From assembly GCA_965206365.1 (NCBI GenBank), contig CBDBJL010000008.1:42863-106862 (forward strand): a DNA stretch of 64,000 nucleotides, written 5' to 3'. Below the pieces are notes generated by a model that saw only the letters and a list, made by a program, of their open reading frames with translations, had not been told where the DNA came from and did no database searches. The position numbers were made by a program, and so were the translations under genes. This document shows positions 55,505 through 63,929 of the stretch, one piece after another (position 1 is the stretch's first letter; each line of letters starts with the position of its first letter). The stretch comes from CBDBJL01 sp965206365 (GTDB lineage: Bacteria; Pseudomonadota; Alphaproteobacteria; JABAAW01; JAHZMA01).

Positions 55505-55708
55505 CTACTCTAAATTAGGTGAACGCGGCTGCAAACTACAATTCCACTGTGGAATCCAGGGATTTTGATCGCGATCTTGCACCATGCAGGTTTTTTGCAT
55601 ACTAAATATAAAATAATGTTCCTGTGAATCGAATCCCAAACTTACTGAAGCACGCTTTTCACTATGATAATGGTAATCATTACCCAAATGGCGTATTTTC
55701 ATGAACAT
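55505..55708 (-). CDS. Small ORF of 67 aa, unknown
   Basis: The only open frame of note in the 406-bp gap between the ABC ATPase and the glutamine synthetase genes, on the same strand as both. Its sequence (FDSQEHYFIFSMQKTCMVQD, then RDQNPWIPQWNC) looks protein-like and has three aromatic-rich patches and two cysteines, but I do not recognise it and there is no clear Shine-Dalgarno. It may be a small secreted or regulatory gene or chance. Confidence 0.25.
   Translation of the reverse strand: MFMKIRHLGNDYHYHSEKRASVSLGFDSQEHYFIFSMQKTCMVQDRDQNPWIPQWNCSLQPRSPNLE
55666..55684. promoter_or_regulatory. Fur-box-like sequence
   Basis: GATAATGGTAATCATTACC matches the classical 19-bp Fur box (GATAATGATAATCATTATC) at 17 positions and contains the perfect palindrome GGTAAT-C-ATTACC. 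It lies about 290 bp upstream of the GldA-like gene and inside the 67-aa ORF, so a chance match inside coding sequence cannot be excluded. Confidence 0.4.
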
Positions 55709-55781
55709 TGCGCATCAATTTGAAATAAAATATTTGCTTTCCTTTGCAATTTTCAAGATCCTAAGCAATGATTAAAACCCT

Positions 55782-57089
55782 TCAAATATCTAGGGTGTTA
55801 TCGTGCTCCCATGCGGTAAAATGCTGCATATATAGATTCCATTCCTTGGTTTTTAGTTTCAAAAATGCGGCAGAAAATTCATCGCCTAAAGCTGATTTTA
55901 ACTCGCTATTTTCATCAAATTTTCGTAGCGCATCTAACAAATTACGAGGCAAACGAGGGGCATCCTTTGCCAAATATGCATGCGTATACATATTATTATC
56001 ATAACATTTGCCAGGGTCAATTTTATTCGCCACCCCATCAAGCCCAGCTGCTAAAATCACCGCTTGTAATAGATAAGGGTTGGTTGCCCCATCGGCAACT
56101 CTTAGCTCAAAACGCCCCCCATCGGGAACACGCACCATATGCGTACGATTATTCCCAGCCCATGTAACGGTATTGGGGGCCCATGTCGCTCCTGATAATG
56201 TATCAGATGCATTCAATCTTTTGTAAGAATTTACCGTAGGGTTGGTTAATGCCGTATACGATTGTGCATGTTTTATAATTCCGCCCAGAAAATTAATGCC
56301 CAATGCTGATAGCCCTTGCAGGCCGTTTGCGTCGGCAAAAATATTTTTGCCCTGCTGATTCCATGCCGAAATATGGGCATGACACCCATTCCCAGTAAGC
56401 CCTTCAAAGGGTTTTGGCATAAAAGTAGCGCGAAGCCCATACATTTCTGCAATCGATTTTACCATAAACTTAAAAAAAGAATGTTTATCTGCTGTCGCCA
56501 ACACATCATCATATTGCCAGTTCATTTCAAACTGCCCATTCGCATCTTCATGATCATTTTGATACGGTTTCCAGCCCAATTCTAGCATATGATCACAAAT
56601 TTGCGTAATCACATCATAGCGTCGCATCACCGCTTGCTGATCGTAACACGGTTTTACCGCAATATCATATTCATCCGAAATTCTGGTGCCATCAGAAGTC
56701 GTCAAAAAAAATTCTGCCTCAATCCCAGTTTTGATCGTAATATCTGCTGCGCTTGCTTGGGAAACTAATCGCTTCAAAGTATTACGCGGGGCTTGTTCAA
56801 CGGGTTTGCCCTCGATAACGCAATCAGCCGTAACCCATGCCACATCACGCTTCCATGGCAATTGAGTTACACTATCACTATCGGGAACTGCCAACATATC
56901 TGGATAGGCAGGAGTCATATCAAGATATGTTGCAAAACCTGCAAACCCGGCTCCATCTTTTTGCATATCTGCAATTGCACGCGTTGGAACCAATTTTGCC
57001 CGCTGCACACCGAATAGATCGGTGAATGAAATCATAAAATATTTAATATCTCGCTCTTTGGCAAATTCAGTTAAATTTTGTGGCATCAC
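55782..57089 (-). CDS. glnT: Type III glutamine synthetase (GlnT) or gamma-glutamylmethylamide synthetase
   Basis: A 435-aa glutamine-synthetase-fold ligase. N-terminal beta-grasp FMISFTDLFGVQRAKLVP is followed by the catalytic domain: GIEAEFFLTTSDG (metal glutamates), NGQFEMNW, FMPKPFEGLTGNGCHAHISAW (ATP/metal histidine, read in parts), NSYKRLN, APNTVTWAGNNRTHMVRVP and GRFELRVADGATNPYLL with the catalytic loop residues. It is the GlnT (435-aa, type III) class, which includes Rhizobium GlnT and the methylotroph enzyme GmaS that couples methylamine to glutamate. No mgsABC genes are present to settle this. It lies downstream of an FrhB-like gene on the same strand after a 534-bp gap. Confidence 0.88.
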   Translation of the reverse strand: MMPQNLTEFAKERDIKYFMISFTDLFGVQRAKLVPTRAIADMQKDGAGFAGFATYLDMTPAYPDMLAVPDSDSVTQLPWKRDVAWVTADCVIEGKPVEQAPRNTLKRLVSQASAADITIKTGIEAEFFLTTSDGTRISDEYDIAVKPCYDQQAVMRRYDVITQICDHMLELGWKPYQNDHEDANGQFEMNWQYDDVLATADKHSFFKFMVKSIAEMYGLRATFMPKPFEGLTGNGCHAHISAWNQQGKNIFADANGLQGLSALGINFLGGIIKHAQSYTALTNPTVNSYKRLNASDTLSGATWAPNTVTWAGNNRTHMVRVPDGGRFELRVADGATNPYLLQAVILAAGLDGVANKIDPGKCYDNNMYTHAYLAKDAPRLPRNLLDALRKFDENSELKSALGDEFSAAFLKLKTKEWNLYMQHFTAWEHDNTLDI

Positions 57090-57623
57090 GCGCCTCCTAA
57101 AATGATAATAATCTATAGGTGATCATTGATTCAAAAATTATTTTTATCCCAAATATCCAATTCATCGAGAGCCAATCCATTCTTGCAAGCGCGCCTTGTG
57201 AACCATTATTGTAGCTTCAAACATAAATGCCACAAACCTTTGGCTAAATTTATGAATCGAATTTTCCCTACAAGACCCCGCTTTTGCAAGATATCTCAGC
57301 ATCTATCATCAAATATAGATAGATCGCTTAGAAAACAAATCCAAAAGAACAAAAAACATCGCATTAGTTTGGAACCAGAATAAAATTACAGCAAAAAAAC
57401 CCACCAATTCAACGTTTAAATCCACACCCAAAACACAAAATCTGCACCAAAAAACATATGATCAATACAAAATTTTCACATTATTCTAACGCAATCACTG
57501 CTTCTTGCCAAGTTAAAATATCCAAAATATTGCCACCCACACTTCCCCAACCAATCTTATTTCGTAGATCCTATGGAAAATCTTGTTTGCTGAAAAGCTA
57601 TCATTCATATTTTAGCCCAATTG
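57090..57623. other. 534-bp region without a recognisable gene
   Basis: AT-rich, with no good open frame on either strand. On the minus strand at about 57485-57575 a 29-codon stretch (NKIGWGSVGGNILDILTWQE and VIALE, then stop) reads like the C-terminus of a protein but is preceded by an in-frame TAG, so a decayed gene is possible. The rest presumably contains the glnT promoter. Confidence 0.35.
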
Positions 57624-58922
57624 CTATTGATCCGATAAAACGTTATTTTCAAATAATTCCGGTGTGGGCTGCTCAACCTTACCCTGTTTTATACGCCTGA
57701 GTGTCCCTGCGCGCTGAATATCAGAATAAGCCTTAGGCAATTCGCCCGCAAGTTCTTCAATTCTTAACCTTGCCGTTTGTGGAACAATTCTATCGGCTTG
57801 TTTTAAGCCTTGATAACGCCCCCATACTGCATATTTTTTCGTAACTTGATGCGGTTGATACAGGCTTAATCGATCCGGCACAATATCACTTTCAATTTCA
57901 AGGGCTCCATCCGCAACCGCATCCGCAATTAATTGCACCCCTTGCTCGGTGCGGGCAATAATTGCGTTCATTCCCGGATCGATTTCACTATCAATGCGAT
58001 TTGGCGAGCCTCCTAACCAAGTGTCCGAAGCGGCAATATCCGCCGCCTCGCCAATCCCATCCGGGCAAATTTTACACCGAAATGGCAAGCTCCACTCAGC
58101 CTCACCTTCACCCCAAATATCCAAATAATGAAAATCCTTAATTTTATCTCCAACCTCAACTCGTGTTGCCCCGGGGCAACCAAACCCTCGATATCGAAGC
58201 TTCGTAACCTGCCCAGGCTCAATATCATTTTTACGTAAAAAATTATTCATCTCTTGGGGTGGCCAATAGCCCCCACATACCGGCGTTAAAAAATATTTTA
58301 CCAATAAATTAACCCGCCGATCATATTGTGCATAATTACGCAATGCAGCAATATCACAAGGCTTGCCAATAAAAGCAAACGGTTGGTCGCGCTCTAGCAC
58401 CTGATCAATTGCCAATAACGGTGCCGTGGGTCCATAGCGCGACCCCGCACCTTCTAAAACATCGCTATGAGTAAAGCTAAGATGGGCTTCACCAAATGTA
58501 GGATTCACGGTTGAGGCTTTCGCATGCAAAATAAAATCTACCTTTTTACTGACGAGCAAATAGCTGGCAAGCGCAGTTAAAACGCCCCCTGTAGCCCCCT
58601 CATGCCTAATTTGTTCATCGCCAGCATAACCCAAAACAATGCGATGCCAAACCCCCCAAACATTATCCTGTTTCGCATCAAAGCTTACCTGATTTTCTGG
58701 CAGTCCCTCAATTCTTGTGCCCGGACAAGTTGCATAAATTTTATCAACAATTTCATGATTTAATTCACCGATAATAACCGGATGTTCATAACCATTTTTG
58801 CATTTAGCCACCGCAATCCGATCCACACCCGCAACAGCTTGGCACAGACCACAACCAATACAAAGCCCCTGTTCAACAATAGCATTTAAGCGTTGTGCAG
58901 GCGTTTGTTGATTTGCAAGCAT
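57624..58922 (-). CDS. FrhB-like iron-sulfur flavoprotein (coenzyme F420 hydrogenase/dehydrogenase beta-subunit family)
   Basis: About 432 aa. The N-terminal ferredoxin-like site GLCIGCGLCQAVAG with a further cysteine (AVAKC) and a second cysteine pair in FRCKICPDGIGEAADIA bind iron-sulfur clusters; the core segments EGATGGVLTALASYLL, FIGKPCDIAALRNY and RYRGFGCPG are those of FrhB N- and C-domains. In methanogens FrhB oxidises F420H2; in proteobacteria homologues probably use FAD with ferredoxin or NADH and their substrates are mostly unknown. A GAAGGTG site supports the ATG used; an ATG 15 bp upstream is in frame but lacks one. The pairing with type III glutamine synthetase suggests amino-nitrogen metabolism (inference). 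Confidence 0.85.
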   Translation of the reverse strand: MLANQQTPAQRLNAIVEQGLCIGCGLCQAVAGVDRIAVAKCKNGYEHPVIIGELNHEIVDKIYATCPGTRIEGLPENQVSFDAKQDNVWGVWHRIVLGYAGDEQIRHEGATGGVLTALASYLLVSKKVDFILHAKASTVNPTFGEAHLSFTHSDVLEGAGSRYGPTAPLLAIDQVLERDQPFAFIGKPCDIAALRNYAQYDRRVNLLVKYFLTPVCGGYWPPQEMNNFLRKNDIEPGQVTKLRYRGFGCPGATRVEVGDKIKDFHYLDIWGEGEAEWSLPFRCKICPDGIGEAADIAASDTWLGGSPNRIDSEIDPGMNAIIARTEQGVQLIADAVADGALEIESDIVPDRLSLYQPHQVTKKYAVWGRYQGLKQADRIVPQTARLRIEELAGELPKAYSDIQRAGTLRRIKQGKVEQPTPELFENNVLSDQ

Positions 58923-58946
58923 GATAATCACCTTCATTTATTACAA

Positions 58947-58958
58947 TAATGATCATTA
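58947..58958. promoter_or_regulatory. 12-bp palindrome upstream of the FrhB-like gene
   Basis: TAATGATCATTA is a perfect palindrome 25 bp before the FrhB-like start, in a 246-bp divergent region shared with the methyltransferase gene. It could be a regulator half-site pair; its AT-rich composition makes a chance match plausible. Confidence 0.3.
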
Positions 58959-59168
58959 CCAAATGATGGTGCACAAACAATAATTTGTCAATATTTTTTC
59001 ATGTCGCAATTACCGCGGCTAACTTTGAAACTTGCAAATCATGATCCACATTTTATGTTGAAAAACTGAAACCATATATCCAAGCCATATTTACTATTTA
59101 TGTAATAAATAATACAATACATAAATCACGTTCTCATATTCTACGAAAAAAATAAGGAGGTACTTGAA

Positions 59169-59789
59169 ATGTCTGCACAGAAAGAACAAGGATTAATTAA
59201 TTATTACAGAAAACCTTTTTTGATCGGTAATATTATCATCCTCCTGATCTTATGGATATTTACGGAACCTCTATTTCACCTAAAAATTTCAGAAAGATTT
59301 CATATTGCAGCCGAAAAAATTGGCGTCCTCTTGTTATTTTTTGGTATTCTTGGGCGAATATTCTCCTCGGTGACCATTGCCTCGCATAAAAATAAAAAAA
59401 TCATTAATAGCGAACTTTATTCTATTGTTAGAAACCCGCTCTATTTTTTTTCTTTTTTTATGGTTGTTGGTGTAAGTTTTTTTATCGGTCGTGCCGATTT
59501 AACAGCCTATATGATATTGCTTTTTATTCTTTGTTTTTATCCCATCATTCTTAACGAAGAAAAATATCTTGAGCAAAAATTCGGCGATGATTACCGAAAT
59601 TATAAAAAATCGGTGCCACGCCTTATTCCAAACCTAAAGAAATGGCACGCTCGGAAAAATATAGAAATTAACTTTCCATTGGTCGTAAGAACACTTGTAG
59701 ATACAATTGCAATTTTATTTTTTGTAATTCTTATTGACATACTTGAAGCTATCGTAAACGGCAAATGGTCTGCACAAATAATATCTTAA
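59169..59789 (+). CDS. ICMT/PEMT-like membrane methyltransferase family protein
   Basis: A 206-aa membrane protein with four or five hydrophobic segments. The C-terminal catalytic signature of isoprenylcysteine carboxyl methyltransferase-like enzymes is present: YSIVRNPLYFFSF, then LNEEKYLEQKFGDDYRNYKK and SVPRLIPN. Bacterial members methylate phospholipids, small lipids or unknown acceptors with SAM. A strong GGAGG site eight bases before the ATG fixes the start. It is divergent from the FrhB-like gene and convergent with the SDR gene, so it is probably a single-gene unit. Confidence 0.85.
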   Translation: MSAQKEQGLINYYRKPFLIGNIIILLILWIFTEPLFHLKISERFHIAAEKIGVLLLFFGILGRIFSSVTIASHKNKKIINSELYSIVRNPLYFFSFFMVVGVSFFIGRADLTAYMILLFILCFYPIILNEEKYLEQKFGDDYRNYKKSVPRLIPNLKKWHARKNIEINFPLVVRTLVDTIAILFFVILIDILEAIVNGKWSAQIIS

Positions 59790-59952
59790 TTTTTTTGCAC
59801 CTTCGCGATCCAAAGAAAAATATGGGGCAACATATCCGTAAAGACCGTAATTAAATATTCTGGTTACAATATTTTGGGAGCAAAAGATGCAGAAAAACGA
59901 AATTCAACAGCAGGTGCACCTCTTTCATTTTGTCAAAAAATCCTCGCAATGA

Positions 59953-60678
59953 TTAAATAACCACACTGCCAATGCTTGACCCACCACAAACAAAAAGTGT
60001 TTGCCCAGTAACAAAACTCGCCTGTTCACTAGAAAAATAAACAAAAGCACTCGCAACATCTTCCACCTTGCCCAACCTACCCACAGGAATTCGCAGTGCC
60101 AAATCTGCCTCTTGTTGGCTTCCCTTGGGAACGACACTCCAAAAATTATCTGTTAATATGGGGCCGGGCGCAACCACATTCACCGTAATGCCATAAGGTG
60201 CCAATTCCAATGCCCAACAACGTGCCATACCAATCATACCGGCTTTTGATGCCGCATAGGCAGTGCGCGTTTTTGCCCCTAATGCCGCACGCGAGGAATT
60301 GAACAAGATTCTACCAAATTGCCTTTGCTTCATCGCTGGTAGAAAATTTTGCACCAAAATTAAAGCTGATCCTAAATGCAATTGGGTTAGCCCCATAAGA
60401 TCAGCAAGCTTAACCTCTTCCACCGGATGATCCCAAACCAAACCGGCATTGTTGATCAAATGCGTAACTTGATATTGGCTCGCAATTTCTGTAGCCAAAT
60501 TCTGAATTTCCTTAACTTCTAATAAATCCGCATGTTTTGTTTCAAAATTTTCATGCTGAAAATCCGTATCATCGCGTGAAATAGAAATAACGCGATAATT
60601 TAAGGCCAATAATTGCTTGGCAGTTTCCAGCCCTATCCCCTGACTTCCCCCCGTAATCACTGCGGTAAAATCAACCAT
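59953..60678 (-). CDS. Short-chain dehydrogenase/reductase
   Basis: A 241-aa classical SDR. The cofactor loop TGGSQGIGLETAKQLL, NNAGLVW, the catalytic serine region FNSSRAALGAK and YAASK (Tyr and Lys) are intact, and PGPILTDNF follows. It resembles FabG-like 3-oxoacyl or hydroxyacyl-CoA dehydrogenases; the substrate is not evident. It is the last gene of the minus-strand cluster thiolase, OB/SDR, cyclase, SDR (5-bp gap to the cyclase), and, unlike its neighbours, shows no sign of damage. Confidence 0.92.
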   Translation of the reverse strand: MVDFTAVITGGSQGIGLETAKQLLALNYRVISISRDDTDFQHENFETKHADLLEVKEIQNLATEIASQYQVTHLINNAGLVWDHPVEEVKLADLMGLTQLHLGSALILVQNFLPAMKQRQFGRILFNSSRAALGAKTRTAYAASKAGMIGMARCWALELAPYGITVNVVAPGPILTDNFWSVVPKGSQQEADLALRIPVGRLGKVEDVASAFVYFSSEQASFVTGQTLFVCGGSSIGSVVI

Positions 60679-60683
60679 TTCTT

Positions 60684-61475
60684 TTATTTAACCACCAAGG
60701 CTAATACCCGAAGCGGGCTACCTGTGCCTTTTTTAATTTTTAACGGAGCCGCAATTAATAATGCCCCTTTTGGGGGCAATTTATGCAAATTCGCCAAACA
60801 TTGCAAACTACATTTGCCGGCACCATATAAATAATAATGCCCCGGATTCGGTGGCGTATATTGCCCCCCTTGCCCAGCATCAGGGCCAATTGTTTCTGTA
60901 CCAAAACCCCGAATATTCCGCTTTTCAACCAAAAACTTCATCCCTTGCGCCGTGGGTCCTGGAAAATGTGCACCATCTTCACGCAAATTAATATAATCTG
61001 TGCCATGGGTATAAATGCGTTTCGACCAATCAGTTCGCATGAAAACCCAACTATCTTCTGCAATAACACCATTCTTTTTTTCCCAAGCTTGAATAAATTC
61101 CGGAGTCAGCTCAAAATCATCATCCTTAGCAGCTTCTTTCGAACAATCAATCACCTCAATCATCCCCATAAATTCACTAGGGTCAATATCATCCACACTA
61201 TTATGTGGTAAATCGCGCCCACTAATCCAATAGCTAGGGGCACCAAAATGAGTTCCCGTATGTTCAGAACAAGAAATATTGTTCCATTTCCATGCGGGCC
61301 CACGATAATCGTAATTAGAAACTTCTTCCATGCGAAAACGTGCACATTGCCCAAATTCTGGCGGTAATATTTTTACCGGAAAGCTAGGTTCCAACGTATG
61401 GGTGAGATCAATAATCTGCACTTTTCCACTTGCCATTGCCAATATTAAATTTTCTAGAATTTTTGATTTACCCAT
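60684..61475 (-). CDS. Cyclase-family (kynurenine-formamidase-like) protein with altered metal site
   Basis: A 263-aa member of the metal-dependent hydrolase family named cyclase (PF04199). The frame is intact: VQIIDLTHTLEPSFPV, SEHTGTHFGAPSYWISGRD, VIDCSKEA, WVFMRTDWSKR, FPGPTAQGMKFL, GFGTETIGPDAGQ and APLKIKKGTGSPLRVLAL. The family signature is HxGTHxDxPxH; here the first two histidines (72, 76) remain but the aspartate is Gly78 and the last histidine is Tyr82, each one base away from the usual codon (GGT for GAT, TAT for CAT). It may have lost or changed activity. It lies between the OB/SDR gene and the SDR gene. Confidence 0.88.
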   Translation of the reverse strand: MGKSKILENLILAMASGKVQIIDLTHTLEPSFPVKILPPEFGQCARFRMEEVSNYDYRGPAWKWNNISCSEHTGTHFGAPSYWISGRDLPHNSVDDIDPSEFMGMIEVIDCSKEAAKDDDFELTPEFIQAWEKKNGVIAEDSWVFMRTDWSKRIYTHGTDYINLREDGAHFPGPTAQGMKFLVEKRNIRGFGTETIGPDAGQGGQYTPPNPGHYYLYGAGKCSLQCLANLHKLPPKGALLIAAPLKIKKGTGSPLRVLALVVK

Positions 61476-61485
61476 TATAATATAC

Positions 61486-62759
61486 TCAGATCGTTATCTT
61501 ATCTTTAATTGCCGTTAAATCGATCATTTCATGTTCTAAAACTTTTGGATCATCGCGCAATCGATCCCTTAAATCTTTTGCCAGATCCCCGATAAAAATC
61601 TCTTCCAAACCATCTTTTAACCCCGCAATAACACCGCGTGCCAAAGCATTTGAACTCACTTTCGGGGGTGGTAAAGATTGGTGCCATTCATCATCTAAAG
61701 GCCCGGTAAATGCGGTTACCACGCGAATCCCCCCCGCACGCATTTCCGAACGTAAACATTGCGATAATGACAATGCTGCTGCATGCGATGCTGAAAAACT
61801 GCCGAAATCTGGGCGATTCATATAAGCATAAACCGATAAAATATTTACCCAAGCTGTCGCACTATTCGTACCATCGGCCCCCCGATCACGCATAGCCGGA
61901 CCAAAAGCTTGTGCCAACCGCATTAATCCTAAATAGTTAATTTCCATTTCATCAAAAGCAAAATTAATATCAGCCCGATCAAAAATACCGCCCGGACGAA
62001 TAAAACGCGCATTATTCACCAAAATATCTACACTGCCCCCAATCTCGCCCGCAAGCTCACGTACCGAATGCGTATCGGAAATATCCAAAGGCAAAATTCT
62101 CTACATTTGGCAAATTACTAATAACATCATATTGCGGGTCACTGCGCCAAACTTCTGACCAACCCACAAAAACATCACCAGATTCCGCTTCTGAAAACGC
62201 TTTAACCAAAGCAAAACCAGTTTCATTTCTACCATCGGTAATTAAAATTCGACGAAATTTTGGATCACAACTCATTTCCCGTAATTGCAAATCATCATAC
62301 ATATTTAAACTTTTCTGCAAAGGAAGTGCAAATAAAACCCCTTGCCCGGATTTATCCAACCGATTAATTAATTTTACTTTTTTTCCCTTAACGCAATCAC
62401 CATGAACATGGCAAATAACAGCAGGCCCTACATCCAACTGTACTGTACCGGCAAGCCATGGCGTTCGTTCCTGAAAATATGTGTTTGCACTCGCATGAAT
62501 CCGTGTGCTTGCAATCAAAGTTCCTTTCGGCGACACATCTTGCCAAACCAAATCTATCGATAAACAATGGCAACAAGCATCACGCCGCTGGGTATTGTAC
62601 TGTTTGACAATCAACGCATCGCTGAAGCATGAAACGCCCCTGCGCCGCTGCCGCACTAATACCAAGCCCTGCCCGCGAGCGTGTGCTCGGTGGCAAAGTG
62701 GGAACAGTAGTTTTTTTAAACGGATTCTTTTTTGCCGCAACAACAATCGCTTTACTCAT
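61486..62759 (-). pseudogene. OB-fold (DUF35) / SDR fusion protein, frame broken twice
   Basis: Reassembled, the gene encodes one protein of about 420 aa: a DUF35 acyl-CoA-associated zinc-ribbon/OB-fold domain (CVDCQTVQY, then RDACCHCLSIDLVWQDVSPK and GTLIASTRIH), followed by a Rossmann domain of SDR type (RRILITDGRNETGFALVKAF; PLDISDTHSVRELAGEIGG; VDILVNNARF; LGLMRLAQAFGPAMRDRGAD). The ATG overlaps the thiolase stop as ATGA. The frame shifts by net +1 near the GGG at 62590-62592, which splits the zinc ribbon, and again near the AAAA at 62093-62096; removing one base at each restores continuous homology. The SDR part has Phe and His in place of the Tyr and Lys of YxxxK, which may be normal for this subfamily. 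Either a pseudogene or two sequencing errors. Confidence 0.8.
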
Positions 62760-63929
62760 TCATTTTCCCCAGAAATAATAATCGCCCCTGAACACACACC
62801 TCGATCATAATTAATAACACCAAAACCTGAAATCAGAGCATGTTTTATATTTGCCACCTGTGTACCCTTTGCTTGATGCGTTACTTGCCGAATTGCTTCT
62901 ACCATCCCAATAAACCCACCTGCAGCCCCAGCCTGCCCTGTCGAGAGCTGCCCCCCAGAACTATTATGTGGAAAATCACCTTCAATCGTTAATGTATGAT
63001 TGCGAATAAAATCTGGGGTTTCCCCTTGAGGGCAAAAGCCAAGACCTTCAATTTGCATCATCGTAATCACCGGATAATCATCATAAGTTTGCAAAAGCTG
63101 AACATCCTTAGGGCCAATTTGTGCCATCTCGTAAAGCTCGTCTCGATCCATTTCCCAACCTCCACGATACTGAATAGGATCTTCCATAAAGGCATTATGG
63201 CGTTCGATCGTAGATAAAATCCGCGCAAATTTCAAATTCCGCTTCACCGCTTCATCTTCACTCATAAGTAAAAACGCCTCGGCACCGGCAACTGGCATCA
63301 CACAATCATACAATGTGATTGGACTTGAAATCATACGCCCTGATAAATATTCTTTCATCGTTAACCGTGTTTTCATAATTGCATTCGGATTTTGTAACGC
63401 ATTTTTGCGTTGTGAAATGCAAATTTTACCAAAATCCTTACGCATTGCCCCATATTCACGCATATAATAATCGGTAAGCAAAGCAAAACACGCATTAGGA
63501 CCGCCATAACCATAAGGATAAGACGCATCTTGTGCAAAAACGACTAAAATTAGACAGCAACCGCCGAAAACTATCTAGATTATTGGTATCACCAGCAACA
63601 CAAGCAATAATGGAAGCATCCCCCGCTTGGATTGCGCGAGCCCCACGACGAATTGCTGCGATAACACTGGCTCCGCCCATTGGCAAATGGTCTAACCATT
63701 TGGGAACCAATCCCAAATGTTGCGTAAGCCCAACTGCACTATCGGGAAAAAGCGTAAAACTCGATACCGAAAAACCATCAATTTCTTTCGGTTGCAATTT
63801 TGCAATATCCAACGAAGCCTTTAAACCACGAGCCAACCACCAATGCGCAGTTTCTCTAGAAAATCTAACATAAGGCACAGTTGCCGGAGCTGTAAGCACA
63901 ACCCCCTGATAGGAAGAACGTTGTACCAT
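62756..63929 (-). pseudogene. SCP-x/lipid-transfer-type thiolase, frame broken once
   Basis: Reassembled, a 390-aa thiolase-like protein: N-terminal VPYVRFSRETAHWWLARGLK, MGGASVIAAIRRGARAIQAG, the IACVAGD segment where thiolases carry the nucleophilic cysteine, and C-terminal PHNSSGGQLSTGQAGAAGGF with INYDRGVCSGA. The first 144 codons run into a stop at 63495; the right continuation (FAQDASYPYGYGGPNACFAL, then LTDYYMREYG) lies in the next frame, with the shift at the AAAAA run 63537-63541, one base too many for continuity. Such thiolases cleave or bind acyl-CoA in side-chain or aromatic catabolism and work with DUF35 partners, one of which follows with a 4-bp overlap. Confidence 0.82.

Noticed and set aside
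57126..57383. 85-codon plus-strand frame in the glnT-FrhB gap
   Set aside because: Lys/Ser/Phe-rich with no Shine-Dalgarno or family resemblance; likely chance in AT-rich DNA.
59887..59949. 19-codon ORF with a GGGAG ribosome binding site between the methyltransferase and SDR genes
   Set aside because: Very short, polar and between convergent genes; no supporting evidence for translation.
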